Positions 18,021-29,820 of a DNA stretch of 64,000 nucleotides are shown here, piece after piece. The notes under the pieces were generated by a model. That model saw only the letters and a list, made by a program, of their open reading frames with translations, was not told the DNA's origin and ran no database searches. Positions within the stretch are counted from its first letter, which is position 1, and each line of letters opens with the position of its first letter. Source of the DNA: an uncultured Bacteroidota bacterium (lineage in GTDB: Bacteria > Bacteroidota > Bacteroidia > Flavobacteriales > Flavobacteriaceae). A program made the translations under genes and the position numbers. The stretch covers positions 241,420-305,419 of the forward strand of contig CACMJT010000001.1 of assembly GCA_902614065.1 (NCBI GenBank), given 5' to 3'.

Positions 18021-18609
18021 GTATATTATAATTTCTAAAATATCTCTTTTGCTTGTTTTCTTAGTGATTTTTGCTGGTTCCACTGTAAGGATGACAGGAA
18101 GTGGTATGGGTTGTCCTGATTGGCCAAAATGTTTTGGATATTACATTCCTCCAACCGATGAAACCAAACTAATTTGGAAGCCCAATTCCCACTACAACAA
18201 AAATATCATGATATTATATGAAGGTGCCTTTTACAATGCAAAGGTTGAATTTATTTCGAAAGAAAGATTTGAAAAAAATAATTGGGTAAAATATACCAAA
18301 CATGATTATACGGACTTTAATGTAGTTCATACTTGGTTTGAATATATAAATAGATTACTAGGTGTTTTGGCGGGGTTTTCAGTTCTTATCATGTTCATTT
18401 TTTCCTTTTTCCTTCAAAATAACAAGAAGGTTTTTATCCCACTTAGCTCAATTATATTAATATCAATAGGTCTTCAAGCATGGCTGGGAAAATTAGTTGT
18501 TGATTCAAATTTAGCACCTTATAAAATTAGCACTCATTTACTTATGGCTATTATAATAGTTTTATTGATGGTTTATAATATTAAAAAAACTGATGAAATC
18601 AAGAATTAA
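18010..18609 (+). CDS. ctaA: Heme A synthase, N-terminal half (frame interrupted)
   Basis: COX15/CtaA-type membrane enzyme that oxidises the C8 methyl of heme O to make heme A for cytochrome oxidase. This frame covers 199 residues: GSTVRMTGSGMGCPDWPKC after the first membrane helix, the WFEYINRLLG segment, and STHLLMA with a likely heme-ligand His. It ends at a TAA after the poly-A stretch at 18583-18589. The next frame begins inside it (18593) and continues the protein. With one A fewer in the A7 run, the two would read straight through as about 335 residues, the normal length of the family. It is therefore one gene interrupted by a +1 frameshift, a sequencing error, or a truly split two-subunit enzyme. 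Confidence 0.88.
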   Translation: MKNKYIIISKISLLLVFLVIFAGSTVRMTGSGMGCPDWPKCFGYYIPPTDETKLIWKPNSHYNKNIMILYEGAFYNAKVEFISKERFEKNNWVKYTKHDYTDFNVVHTWFEYINRLLGVLAGFSVLIMFIFSFFLQNNKKVFIPLSSIILISIGLQAWLGKLVVDSNLAPYKISTHLLMAIIIVLLMVYNIKKTDEIKN

Positions 18610-19003
18610 TTTCTTTTTAATTATTGCGATCATCCTAATGCTTATACAAATATCATTAGGCATTTCTGTAAGGGAATTTATTGACAATCAAATTGATATT
18701 CTTGGCTTTGAAAAAAAAGATTTTTGGCTTAATAAACCCGAATTAAATTTTTATATACACAGAACCTTCTCGCTATTGGTTTTCTTATCCAACTTCTACT
18801 TGTTCTTTCTGGCAAAAAAATCTAAAATTGATTTGAAATTTATAAAAATGATAAATTTTTTAATATTAATTGAAATTATTATCGGAGCATCTATGTACTA
18901 CTTTTCTTTTCCAATCTTAACTCAGCCAATTCACTTACTAATCTCAATTTTTATACTAAGCTTACAGTTTTACTGGTTGCTAAAACTCAGAAAACCTTAT
19001 TGA
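18593..19003 (+). CDS. Heme A synthase, C-terminal half (second frame)
   Basis: 136 residues with four hydrophobic segments. They contain the remaining conserved parts of the COX15/CtaA fold: an ISLGISVREF segment, YIHRTFSLLVFL and QPIHLLIS, whose histidines correspond to the C-terminal heme-binding pair. It has its own ATG 17 bases before the upstream stop, so translational coupling is possible if the split is real. Reading upstream in this frame stays open across the poly-A site, as expected for a recent frameshift. Its 3' end overlaps the convergent gene by 17 bases. Confidence 0.85.
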   Translation: MKSRINFFLIIAIILMLIQISLGISVREFIDNQIDILGFEKKDFWLNKPELNFYIHRTFSLLVFLSNFYLFFLAKKSKIDLKFIKMINFLILIEIIIGASMYYFSFPILTQPIHLLISIFILSLQFYWLLKLRKPY

Positions 19004-20054
19004 TCCTTAGCATTTCATGATTCTCATAATTTGATATTAAATAATTGAAAGATTTTTCTAGAACCTCTCCCATTGACTTAAGGTTTTTAAATGAATTGTC
19101 CTTTGTTAAAAAATAAATTTGTTGAGATAGTTTATTGACTTTTTCATCACTAGAAATTTTATCAAACTTCATTGATTCAATCAAGCTCTCAATCTTATTT
19201 TTTGACCCTAGTAACCTTTTAACAACAATTGCTCTCTCCTCAATTTTATATTGATTGATTGACTCCACTAATAATTTATTTTTTACTAAATCAATAATGG
19301 GTTCATTATCTTTAAACAGCTGAGGTCTGTACAAACTAAATTCACCTTCATAAGATTGCTGATCAAAATCTATGGCTCTTATCTTGTATATCACTTGATC
19401 AAAATCATGAATTGGGACAATTACATAGTTATATGAACGCATATCGCCTAGAAGTCTAATCATGCATCTTTCACTAAATTTCACAAATTCCTTCGCAATC
19501 TGTGATTTTTCAGACTCACTGCAAGCTAAGATCTGATTTTTAAAAAAATAATCACCAGGAATTCCTGAAATGTGCTCTTCAATTAATGTTTCATTATAGT
19601 ATATATAATTCAAGTTATTGGGCGAAGTAATATGTTCTAACTCTAGTCCATATATTCTAGAGGAATCTGCAACTTTTATATAGTAGTATGTAAAATTATC
19701 ATTGAGTTTATTTTTGACTTTAATCCTAAAGGGATTTGAATTTCCAAAAGTGCAAAAATCAACAGAATCAATTTCTAAATCATCCAAATTTGAAGAACTT
19801 CCATCACTATACAGTAAGTTATATACCAATTTTAGATTTTGGTCTATTTCTATTCTTTCAGAATCATTATAAAAAACTCTGTGCCATAATGTATTTTCAT
19901 CATTTCTGTCAAACAATTCTACAGAACCAGTATACCTTCGTAAATCTGAGTACTCTATTGGAATTTTTTGAAATCGATTATTTTCTTTAAGGTATTTCTC
20001 AAAATTTTTTGAGATCTTGAATGAAGGTTTTTTCTTTGAGATTTCAATTTCCAA
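18987..20054 (-). CDS. Unknown protein with protein-kinase-like active-site pattern
   Basis: I do not recognise this 355-residue family. No signal peptide or membrane helix is visible. Several features recall the kinase fold: YYYIKVAD with Lys127, acidic residues Glu138/Glu140, a hinge-like IEEHISGIPG at 158-167, and GDMRSYNYVIV with Asp204 and Asn209 five apart as in HRDxxxxN. RAIDFDQQSYEG then has Asp229 in the DFG position, 20 residues later. The C-terminal 110 residues look helical and charged. An antibiotic/sugar-kinase-like or HipA-like role is speculation. The only upstream start is a TTG at 20054 with no nearer ATG. It is divergent from uvrB across 81 bases and convergent with ctaA. 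Confidence 0.7.
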   Translation of the reverse strand: MEIEISKKKPSFKISKNFEKYLKENNRFQKIPIEYSDLRRYTGSVELFDRNDENTLWHRVFYNDSERIEIDQNLKLVYNLLYSDGSSSNLDDLEIDSVDFCTFGNSNPFRIKVKNKLNDNFTYYYIKVADSSRIYGLELEHITSPNNLNYIYYNETLIEEHISGIPGDYFFKNQILACSESEKSQIAKEFVKFSERCMIRLLGDMRSYNYVIVPIHDFDQVIYKIRAIDFDQQSYEGEFSLYRPQLFKDNEPIIDLVKNKLLVESINQYKIEERAIVVKRLLGSKNKIESLIESMKFDKISSDEKVNKLSQQIYFLTKDNSFKNLKSMGEVLEKSFNYLISNYENHEMLRINKVF

Positions 20055-20083
20055 TTTTATCCAAATTAAAATTGAATCAAATC

Positions 20084-20128
20084 TATGACATTTAAAATTA
20101 AAATTATAGATCTTTGCAGATTGTCATA
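20084..20128. promoter_or_regulatory. Inverted TATGACA / TGTCATA pair upstream of uvrB
   Basis: TATGACA at 20084-20090 and TGTCATA at 20122-20128 lie in the divergent spacer between uvrB and the kinase-like gene. The same heptamer recurs before hsp20, and a related repeat before htpG. It is a candidate stress operator; function is inferred only from recurrence. Confidence 0.3.
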
Positions 20129-20135
20129 ATTTACT

Positions 20136-22115
20136 ATGGGTTTTAAACTAAAATCAAAATATTCTCCAACAGGTGACCAACCAAATGCAATTGAGAAACT
20201 CGTTGATGGTATACAAAAAGGCGAAGTCTACCAAACCTTAGAGGGTGTTACTGGTTCAGGCAAAACTTTTACGGTTGCTAATGTTATAAACAAGTTGAAT
20301 AAACAAACTCTTGTTTTGGCTCACAACAAGACTCTAGCAGCTCAACTATTTTTGGAATTAAAAGATTATTTTCCGGAAAACCGGGTCGAGTATTTCGTAT
20401 CATATTATGATTATTATCAACCTGAAGCATATATTCCTGTTACAAATACATATATTGAAAAAGATCTTTCAATAAATGAAGAAATTGAGAAGATGCGCTT
20501 GAGCACAACTTCCAGCCTTCTTTCAGGCAGAAATGATGTAATAGTAGTTGCTTCGGTATCTTGTCTTTATGGAATTGGGAACCCTGCTGATTACAAAAAA
20601 AATACGATCACACTAAATAAAAACTCAAATATTTCAAGGACAGATTTATTAAAAAAACTATCTCACTCACTTTACAGTAGAGCTATCGATGAAATTGAGC
20701 CAGGAAGTTTTAGAGTTACAGGAGACATTGTCGAGGTATTCTTAAGTTACTCTGATAAAATAATTAGAATAAATTTTTTTGGGGATGAAATTGAATTTAT
20801 TGAGGAAATCTACTATATGCCAAATAAAATAGTCAAAAGGATTGATGGTGTTAAGATTTTTCCAGCTAATATGTTTTCGACACAAAAGGAAGTTTTGAAT
20901 AAGGCTATGGATAAAATTAGAATTGATTTAGGAAAACAAGTTTCGTATTTCAAAGAAATTTCAAAAAATTTAGAGGCAAAAAGATTAGAAGAGAGAACAC
21001 TATTTGATCTCGAAATGATGCAGGAATTAGGATACTGTTCAGGAATTGAAAATTACTCTAGGTACATTGACGGAAGAGATCCCGGAACCAGACCGTTTTG
21101 TCTTCTCGACTACTTTGATGATGATTTTTTGACAATTATAGATGAGAGCCATGTGACACTTCCCCAAATTAAAGCAATGTACGGTGGTGATAGAAGCAGA
21201 AAAGAAAACTTAGTTGAGTATGGTTTTCGACTTCCTGCTGCTATGGATAATAGACCCCTTAAATTTGAAGAATTTGAGATGTTACAAAATCAAATCATCT
21301 ATGTAAGTGCAACACCGTCAGACTATGAACTTCAAAGAAGTGAAGGTATAGTTGTTGAACAAATTATCAGACCAACTGGTCTTCTAGACCCTGTAATTGA
21401 GTTAAAACCGACTAAAAATCAGATTGATGATATACTAGACGAAATTGAAAAAGTTGTAAATAAAAATGAAAGAGTTTTAATCACAACACTAACTAAAAAG
21501 ATGGCTGAAGAGTTGGTTAAATTTTTTCAAAATTTAGAAATAAAATCAAAATATATCCATAGTGATGTAGATACACTAGAGCGTGTAAAAATTTTAAATG
21601 ATTTAAGATTGGGTAATTTTGATGTATTAGTAGGTATAAATCTTTTGAGGGAGGGTCTTGACTTGCCTGAGGTATCACTAGTCATAATATTAGATGCGGA
21701 TAAGGAAGGTTTTTTGAGGAGTAAAAGATCTTTAATTCAGACAATAGGTAGAGCTGCAAGAAATTTAAACGGAAGAGCGATAATGTTTGCAGATCGAATG
21801 ACTGAAAGTATGAAAAAAACAATTGATGTTACAAATCAAAGGAGGAAAAAACAATTAAAGTATAATAGAGAAAATAATATAACTCCTACACAAATTATAA
21901 AGAATATAAATGAAAGTTTTAACTATGAATCTAATGAAACCCAAAAGATAGATGTAGTTGAAGAAAGTTTTGACTTGAATATTTCCGAAATTGAAAAACA
22001 AAAAAGAATTAAATCCTTGAGAAAAGATATGGAAAAAGCTGCTAAGGAATTAAATTTTGTTGAAGCAGCAAGGCTGCGAGATATTATGCTAAAGTATAAA
22101 AAAAGCGGGTCGTAG
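20136..22115 (+). CDS. uvrB: Excinuclease ABC subunit B
   Basis: DNA-damage-verifying helicase-like subunit of nucleotide excision repair, 659 residues. Walker A is GVTGSGKT at 37-44, and the DNA-inserted beta-hairpin is SYYDYYQPEAYIP at about 89-101. IIDESHVTLPQIKAM is the DEAD-like motif. Helicase motifs V and VI are GINLLREGLDLPEVSLV and QTIGRAARN. The C-terminal UVR domain (about 620-657) that contacts UvrC ends with FVEAARLRDIML. The final 13 bases of the gene form one arm and loop of a terminator hairpin serving the convergent hsp20. Confidence 0.98.
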   Translation: MGFKLKSKYSPTGDQPNAIEKLVDGIQKGEVYQTLEGVTGSGKTFTVANVINKLNKQTLVLAHNKTLAAQLFLELKDYFPENRVEYFVSYYDYYQPEAYIPVTNTYIEKDLSINEEIEKMRLSTTSSLLSGRNDVIVVASVSCLYGIGNPADYKKNTITLNKNSNISRTDLLKKLSHSLYSRAIDEIEPGSFRVTGDIVEVFLSYSDKIIRINFFGDEIEFIEEIYYMPNKIVKRIDGVKIFPANMFSTQKEVLNKAMDKIRIDLGKQVSYFKEISKNLEAKRLEERTLFDLEMMQELGYCSGIENYSRYIDGRDPGTRPFCLLDYFDDDFLTIIDESHVTLPQIKAMYGGDRSRKENLVEYGFRLPAAMDNRPLKFEEFEMLQNQIIYVSATPSDYELQRSEGIVVEQIIRPTGLLDPVIELKPTKNQIDDILDEIEKVVNKNERVLITTLTKKMAEELVKFFQNLEIKSKYIHSDVDTLERVKILNDLRLGNFDVLVGINLLREGLDLPEVSLVIILDADKEGFLRSKRSLIQTIGRAARNLNGRAIMFADRMTESMKKTIDVTNQRRKKQLKYNRENNITPTQIIKNINESFNYESNETQKIDVVEESFDLNISEIEKQKRIKSLRKDMEKAAKELNFVEAARLRDIMLKYKKSGS

Positions 22116-22123
22116 ACCCGCTT
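22103..22123 (-). terminator. Intrinsic terminator of hsp20, embedded in the 3' end of uvrB
   Basis: A perfect 9-bp stem, AAGCGGGTC / GACCCGCTT, with a 3-base loop. Read on the minus strand it is followed directly by a run of T, the classical rho-independent form. On the plus strand the uvrB stop codon TAG spans the loop and the first base of the right arm, and only AT-mixed sequence follows, so it terminates hsp20 better than uvrB. Confidence 0.85.
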
Positions 22124-22135
22124 ATGTAATATTAA

Positions 22136-22540
22136 CTACTTAATAGTTATTGTCTTTTTCTTATTCTGCAAAATGATTTCCTTCTTTTTAGGGATTTTTA
22201 TCAAAAGTACTCCATTTTCATACTTTGAGCTAATATTTGATTGATCGACAGAATCTGGAAGAAAAAAAGACTTTTCAAATGACTTAGTATCAAATTCTAA
22301 TCTTGAGTAAGTTCTATCTTCAATGGATTTTTTTGATTTTCTAACAACCCTTAAATTATCATTCTCAAGCTCTATGGTAAAATCTTTTTTATCTGAACCA
22401 GGTACTGAAAACTCAACAGAAAACTCAGTATCATTTTCAAAAATATTATGTGGAGGGACAATATTATTTGAGACATTAAAAAAATCAAAAATAAAATCAT
22501 CAAACATTAAGTTATTATTTGTTCTATTTATAATATTCAT
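22136..22540 (-). CDS. Small heat-shock protein (Hsp20/alpha-crystallin)
   Basis: ATP-independent holdase chaperone, 134 residues. The alpha-crystallin domain spans about 30-125: FSVEFSVPGSDKKDFTIEL near its start and KYENGVLLIKIPKK (the A-x-x-x-N-G-V-L-type motif) near its end. The last strand IKxxI-like tail ends TITIK. The start is set at 22540 (MNIINRTNNNLMFDDF). A longer frame from 22609 runs through the upstream repeats and lacks Hsp20 character. The 111-base spacer before the gene carries three copies of TGTCATA, and the gene has its own terminator, so it looks monocistronic and stress-controlled. Confidence 0.93.
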   Translation of the reverse strand: MNIINRTNNNLMFDDFIFDFFNVSNNIVPPHNIFENDTEFSVEFSVPGSDKKDFTIELENDNLRVVRKSKKSIEDRTYSRLEFDTKSFEKSFFLPDSVDQSNISSKYENGVLLIKIPKKKEIILQNKKKTITIK

Positions 22541-22602
22541 ATTTAAATTTTTAAAATTATTTACGTTTACAATAGAACAAATTCTAAACCCAATTGAAAT
22601 AT

Positions 22603-22639
22603 ATGTCATAATGTCATATATTAAAATTTTTTTATGACA
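22603..22639. promoter_or_regulatory. TGTCATA repeat cluster upstream of hsp20
   Basis: Two direct TGTCATA copies with an 8-base period (22604-22610 and 22612-22618) and one inverted copy, TATGACA, at 22633-22639. They lie 64-99 bases upstream of the hsp20 ATG. htpG has TTGTCATTTTGTC with the same 8-base TGTC period. Likely binding site of a heat-shock or stress regulator; the factor is unknown. Confidence 0.4.
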
Positions 22640-22641
22640 GA

Positions 22642-22660
22642 TTGTCTTATTTTAAGACAA
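22642..22660. promoter_or_regulatory. Palindrome at the sucC stop codon
   Basis: TTGTCTTA-TTT-TAAGACAA, 8-base arms, overlapping the sucC TAA (minus strand). It can form a hairpin at the 3' end of the sucC mRNA, but lacks a following T run on the minus strand, so it may be an RNA stabiliser or an operator adjoining the TGTCATA cluster. Confidence 0.4.
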
Positions 22661-23845
22661 AACCTCTTTGATTTGAGTTGTTACTTCTTTAAACTCAATT
22701 GCAGAATAAATTTTTAAACCTGAGTTATCAATAATATTTTTCGCTTCTTCAGAATTTGTACCCTCAAGCCTTACGATGATAGGAACATTAATTTTTTCAC
22801 CTAAATTTTTATAAGCATCGACAATTCCATTAGCAACCCTGTCGCACCTAACAATCCCTCCAAAAATATTAACAAGTATTGCCTTAACCTTTTCATCCTG
22901 TAAAATTAAATTGAAAGCAGTTTCAACTCTTTTTGCATCCGCTGTTCCACCAACATCGAGAAAATTAGCGGGTTCTCCACCAGATTGTTTTATGAGATCC
23001 ATAGTAGCCATGGCCAATCCAGCTCCATTCACCATACAACCTATATTTCCATCTAAGTCAACATAGTTTAATCCAGCCTCCCTTGCTTTAACATCAACTG
23101 GGTTTTCCTCACTATTATCTCTTAAGTCTTCAAATGATTTATGCCTAAATAATGCATTATCGTCAAGCGTCATTTTTGAATCAACAGCTAAGATTTTATT
23201 ATCCGATGTTTTTAGAACTGGATTGATTTCGACTAGCGAAGCATCAAGCCCACAATAAGCATCATATAATTTTTTGACAAATACCTGCATTGACTTAAAG
23301 CTCTCACCGGATAAATTTAAATTGAAGGCAATTTTTCTTAGTTGATTAGGCATAATACCAGTCAAGGGATCAATCAATTCATAAAAAATTAGTTCTGGAG
23401 TTTTTTCTGCAACCTGCTCAATATCTACCCCACCCTCTTTTGAATACATGATCATATTGCAAGATTCTTTTCTGTTTAAAAGTATCGACATATAATACTC
23501 CTGTGTTTCACTGTCGCCAGGATAATAAACATCCTCAGAGATTAATATTTTTTTTACCAATTTACCCTCTTTTGGGGTTTGGGGTGTTTTTAACATCATT
23601 CCCAATATACTACTGGCATGGTCATATAATTCTTTATCATTTTTTGCTAGCTTTACTCCACCACCCTTACCTCTTCCACCTGCATGTATTTGAGCTTTTA
23701 CAATTAACCACTCTGACCCAGTATTTTTTTTAACTTCCTGAGAAATAGATTGTAATTGGTCAATATTTTCAACCACCATTCCTCTTTGGATGGGAACTCC
23801 ATATGAGCTTAACAATTCTTTGGCCTGGTGTTCGTGAAGATTCAC
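22652..23845 (-). CDS. sucC: Succinate-CoA ligase (ADP-forming) beta subunit
   Basis: TCA-cycle enzyme making ATP or GTP from succinyl-CoA, 397 residues. The N-terminal ATP-grasp domain starts MNLHEHQAKELLSSYGVP and has the GGRGKGGGVKLA loop near 52-63. Later motifs are VEINPVLKT near 200 and GCMVNGAGLAMATMDLI. The C-terminal ligase domain has NIFGGIVRCDRVANGI. The start codon is GTG at 23845. sucD is not adjacent. A -7 element ends only five bases upstream, predicting a leaderless message. Confidence 0.97.
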   Translation of the reverse strand: MNLHEHQAKELLSSYGVPIQRGMVVENIDQLQSISQEVKKNTGSEWLIVKAQIHAGGRGKGGGVKLAKNDKELYDHASSILGMMLKTPQTPKEGKLVKKILISEDVYYPGDSETQEYYMSILLNRKESCNMIMYSKEGGVDIEQVAEKTPELIFYELIDPLTGIMPNQLRKIAFNLNLSGESFKSMQVFVKKLYDAYCGLDASLVEINPVLKTSDNKILAVDSKMTLDDNALFRHKSFEDLRDNSEENPVDVKAREAGLNYVDLDGNIGCMVNGAGLAMATMDLIKQSGGEPANFLDVGGTADAKRVETAFNLILQDEKVKAILVNIFGGIVRCDRVANGIVDAYKNLGEKINVPIIVRLEGTNSEEAKNIIDNSGLKIYSAIEFKEVTTQIKEVLS

Positions 23846-23849
23846 AATA

Positions 23850-23857
23850 CAAAATTA
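23850..23857 (-). promoter_or_regulatory. -7 promoter element of sucC, predicting a near-leaderless mRNA
   Basis: TAATTTTG on the minus strand. With the terminal G at -4, +1 is about 23846, one base before the GTG start codon. The same octamer stands before ruvX at the same spacing. Confidence 0.45.
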
Positions 23858-23974
23858 ATAAAAGAAATTTTTAAAAAGGTTTTTAATGTTGTTACAAATT
23901 TAACTTTTAATTGTTTTTTTATTAAATAAGGAAATAAAATTTTTTCATTACAATATATTAATAATGTTTGCAGC

Positions 23975-25180
23975 GTGAATACAAAATTATTGCTTAAAAT
24001 CGCTGATGAATTTGGTACGCCCACTTATGTTTATGATTCGGAAAAAATCAAAAGTCAATATTTAAGACTTAAAAATGCGTTCAAGAGAGTCAAAGACTTA
24101 CAAATCAACTATGCAGTAAAAGCGTCGTCAAATATATCAATTTTAAGGTTTTTAAATAATTTAGGATCAGGAATTGATGCTGTATCAATACAAGAGGTAA
24201 AATTAGCATTAAGTTGTGGTTTTAAGGCTGAAAAAATTATATATACACCAAATGGAGTTTCAATTAAGGAAATTGAAGATGTTTCATCTTTAGGTGTAAA
24301 AATCAACATTGATAACCTATCAATTTTGGAGGAATTTGGAAATAAGAATTCAGGAATTGATGTATGTGTAAGAATTAACCCCCACATACTAGCTGGTGGA
24401 AACTCTAAAATATCTGTAGGACATATAGATTCAAAATTTGGCATTAGTATTCACCAAACACCACATTTATTGCGTATTATAAAAAACACAAATATTAAAG
24501 TTAACGGAATACACATGCACACAGGTAGCGATATTTTAGACACTAGTGTTTTTTTACAAGCTTCAGAGATCCTTTTTGATTTAGCATCAAAACTTGACTT
24601 TCTAGAATTCATTGATTTTGGAAGTGGATTTAAAGTTCCGTATTATCAAGGTGACAGTGAAACAAATATTGAAGAGCTAGGAGATAAGCTGTCCAAAAGA
24701 TTCAATGAGTTTTGCTCTGCTTATGGTAGAAATTTAAAATTAATATTTGAGCCTGGTAAATACATTATAAGTGAGGCAGGAGTATTTCTATGCCGTGTGA
24801 ATTCAATTAAACAAACCACCTCTACTGTGTTTGCACAAGTTGACTCTGGATTTAACCATCTAATAAGACCAATGATGTACGGAGCAAACCACTCAATTGA
24901 AAACATTTCAAACCAAAAGGATGTAGAAAGATATTATTCTGTTGTTGGTTATATATGTGAAACTGACACTTTTGCAACAAATATTAAATTAAAAAATGTT
25001 TCAACAGACGATATTTTGTGTTTTAAAAATGCTGGAGCATATTGTTTTTCAATGAGCAGTAATTACAATTCAAGATATAAACCAGCAGAAGTTATGCTAA
25101 TTAATAATACATACAAACTTATAAGGGAAAGAGAAAGATTTGAGAATTTACTGATAAATCAGATTGATATTTTTAACTGA
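23975..25180 (+). CDS. lysA: Diaminopimelate decarboxylase
   Basis: PLP enzyme of the alanine-racemase fold that converts meso-diaminopimelate to lysine, 401 residues. Schiff-base Lys49 lies in INYAVKASSN. The HMHTGSDILD segment near 180 and the FGSGFKVPY glycine loop bind PLP phosphate. EPGKYIISEAG and the substrate/dimer segment CETDTFATN follow. The final GAYCFSMSSNYNSR is the family signature. The start is a GTG at 23975; AATGTTTG just upstream is a one-mismatch -7 element, again nearly abutting the start. The 3' end overlaps mnmA by eight bases. Confidence 0.97.
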   Translation: MNTKLLLKIADEFGTPTYVYDSEKIKSQYLRLKNAFKRVKDLQINYAVKASSNISILRFLNNLGSGIDAVSIQEVKLALSCGFKAEKIIYTPNGVSIKEIEDVSSLGVKINIDNLSILEEFGNKNSGIDVCVRINPHILAGGNSKISVGHIDSKFGISIHQTPHLLRIIKNTNIKVNGIHMHTGSDILDTSVFLQASEILFDLASKLDFLEFIDFGSGFKVPYYQGDSETNIEELGDKLSKRFNEFCSAYGRNLKLIFEPGKYIISEAGVFLCRVNSIKQTTSTVFAQVDSGFNHLIRPMMYGANHSIENISNQKDVERYYSVVGYICETDTFATNIKLKNVSTDDILCFKNAGAYCFSMSSNYNSRYKPAEVMLINNTYKLIRERERFENLLINQIDIFN

Positions 25181-26339
25181 TCACACCTGAAGCCAAAAGT
25201 ACGTCATCTTTATACACAGCAACAAATTGACCACTTGTAATAGATTTTTGGTACTCATCAAAAATGAAAAAATATTTGCTTTTTTTTCTTTTAATCTGAA
25301 CTGATTGCAATGCTTGTCTATACCTAATTCGTGCCTTTAAACCATGAAATTTAGTTATATCACAACCATCATCTATATTGTGAAATTGGGATTTTTTAAC
25401 ACTCAACACTTTTCTCAATAAACCTGGGTGATTATCCCCCTCCCCGACGTAAATAATATTTTTTTTGGTATCTAGCGCTATAACATATAGCGGATCTTTG
25501 GTTCCACCCACTGAAATTCCTTTTCTTTGACCAATTGTATAAAAATGAGCACCAAAATGTGCACCTACAACCTCACCATCATTTTCACTATAAACATATC
25601 CATTGGATAACTCATCTAAATCATTAATTTTTTTATTTCTGCTGTAAATGGATAAAGTCTTAGGAACTAAAATAATTTTTCCTGATTTTTTCTTCAGTTT
25701 TTGTTGTAAAAATATCGGAAGCTTAACCTTTCCTATAAAGCATAAACCTTGAGAATCTTTTTTATCAGCTGTTACTAAATTATTTTTTTTAGCAATTTCT
25801 CTTACCGCTGCTTTATTGAGATTCCCTAAGGGGAATATTATTTTACTAAGTTGGTTTTGATTTAGCTGACACAAGAAATAGGATTGATCCTTTTTTTTAT
25901 CAAGACCTGAAATCAACTCGAACATATTTCCTTTTTTTCTTACAGAAGCGTAGTGTCCAGTTGCAATATAATCTGCATTAAACTCCAATGCTTTTTTTAA
26001 AAATAAATCAAACTTTATCTCCTTATTGCACAAAATATCTGGATTCGGGGTTCTACCAACTTTATATTCACTGAACATGTAATCCACTATTCTTTTTTTG
26101 TATTCCTTACTAAAATCTATCACCTGAAAAGGAATCATCAGTTTTTTTGCAACAATCATTGCATCGTAACTATCCTCTAACCACGGGCACTCATCTGAAA
26201 TGGTAACTGTTTCATCATGCCAGTTTTTCATAAATATTCCTATAACGTCATATCCTTGTTCCTTCAAGAGATAAGCTGCAACACTGGAGTCAACGCCACC
26301 AGACATACCAACAACAACTCTAGCTGTTTTATTGGTCAT
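25173..26339 (-). CDS. mnmA: tRNA-specific 2-thiouridylase MnmA
   Basis: Thiolates U34 of tRNA Lys, Glu and Gln using sulfur relayed from a cysteine desulfurase, such as the one at the left window edge. 388 residues. The PP-loop is GMSGGVDSS at 11-19. NPDILCNKEIKF contains catalytic Cys104, and the second catalytic cysteine is Cys200 in GLCFIGK. GHYASV near 128 is also conserved. The C-terminal half has the usual barrel domains (VGAHFGAHFYTIGQRKG). It starts right after the yidC stop with no spacer. Confidence 0.96.
   Translation of the reverse strand: MTNKTARVVVGMSGGVDSSVAAYLLKEQGYDVIGIFMKNWHDETVTISDECPWLEDSYDAMIVAKKLMIPFQVIDFSKEYKKRIVDYMFSEYKVGRTPNPDILCNKEIKFDLFLKKALEFNADYIATGHYASVRKKGNMFELISGLDKKKDQSYFLCQLNQNQLSKIIFPLGNLNKAAVREIAKKNNLVTADKKDSQGLCFIGKVKLPIFLQQKLKKKSGKIILVPKTLSIYSRNKKINDLDELSNGYVYSENDGEVVGAHFGAHFYTIGQRKGISVGGTKDPLYVIALDTKKNIIYVGEGDNHPGLLRKVLSVKKSQFHNIDDGCDITKFHGLKARIRYRQALQSVQIKRKKSKYFFIFDEYQKSITSGQFVAVYKDDVLLASGVIS

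Positions 26340-29817
<3,478 letters not shown>

Positions 29818-29820
<3 letters not shown>

Noticed and set aside
18583..18595. Classical -1 ribosomal frameshift heptamer at the ctaA junction
   Set aside because: The A-run is not in the X-XXY-YYZ phase relative to the first frame, and the shift needed is +1 (or -2), not -1.
22541..22609. Longer Hsp20 frame
   Set aside because: It reaches into the TGTCATA repeat cluster and adds residues unlike the family; the ATG at 22540 gives the normal length.
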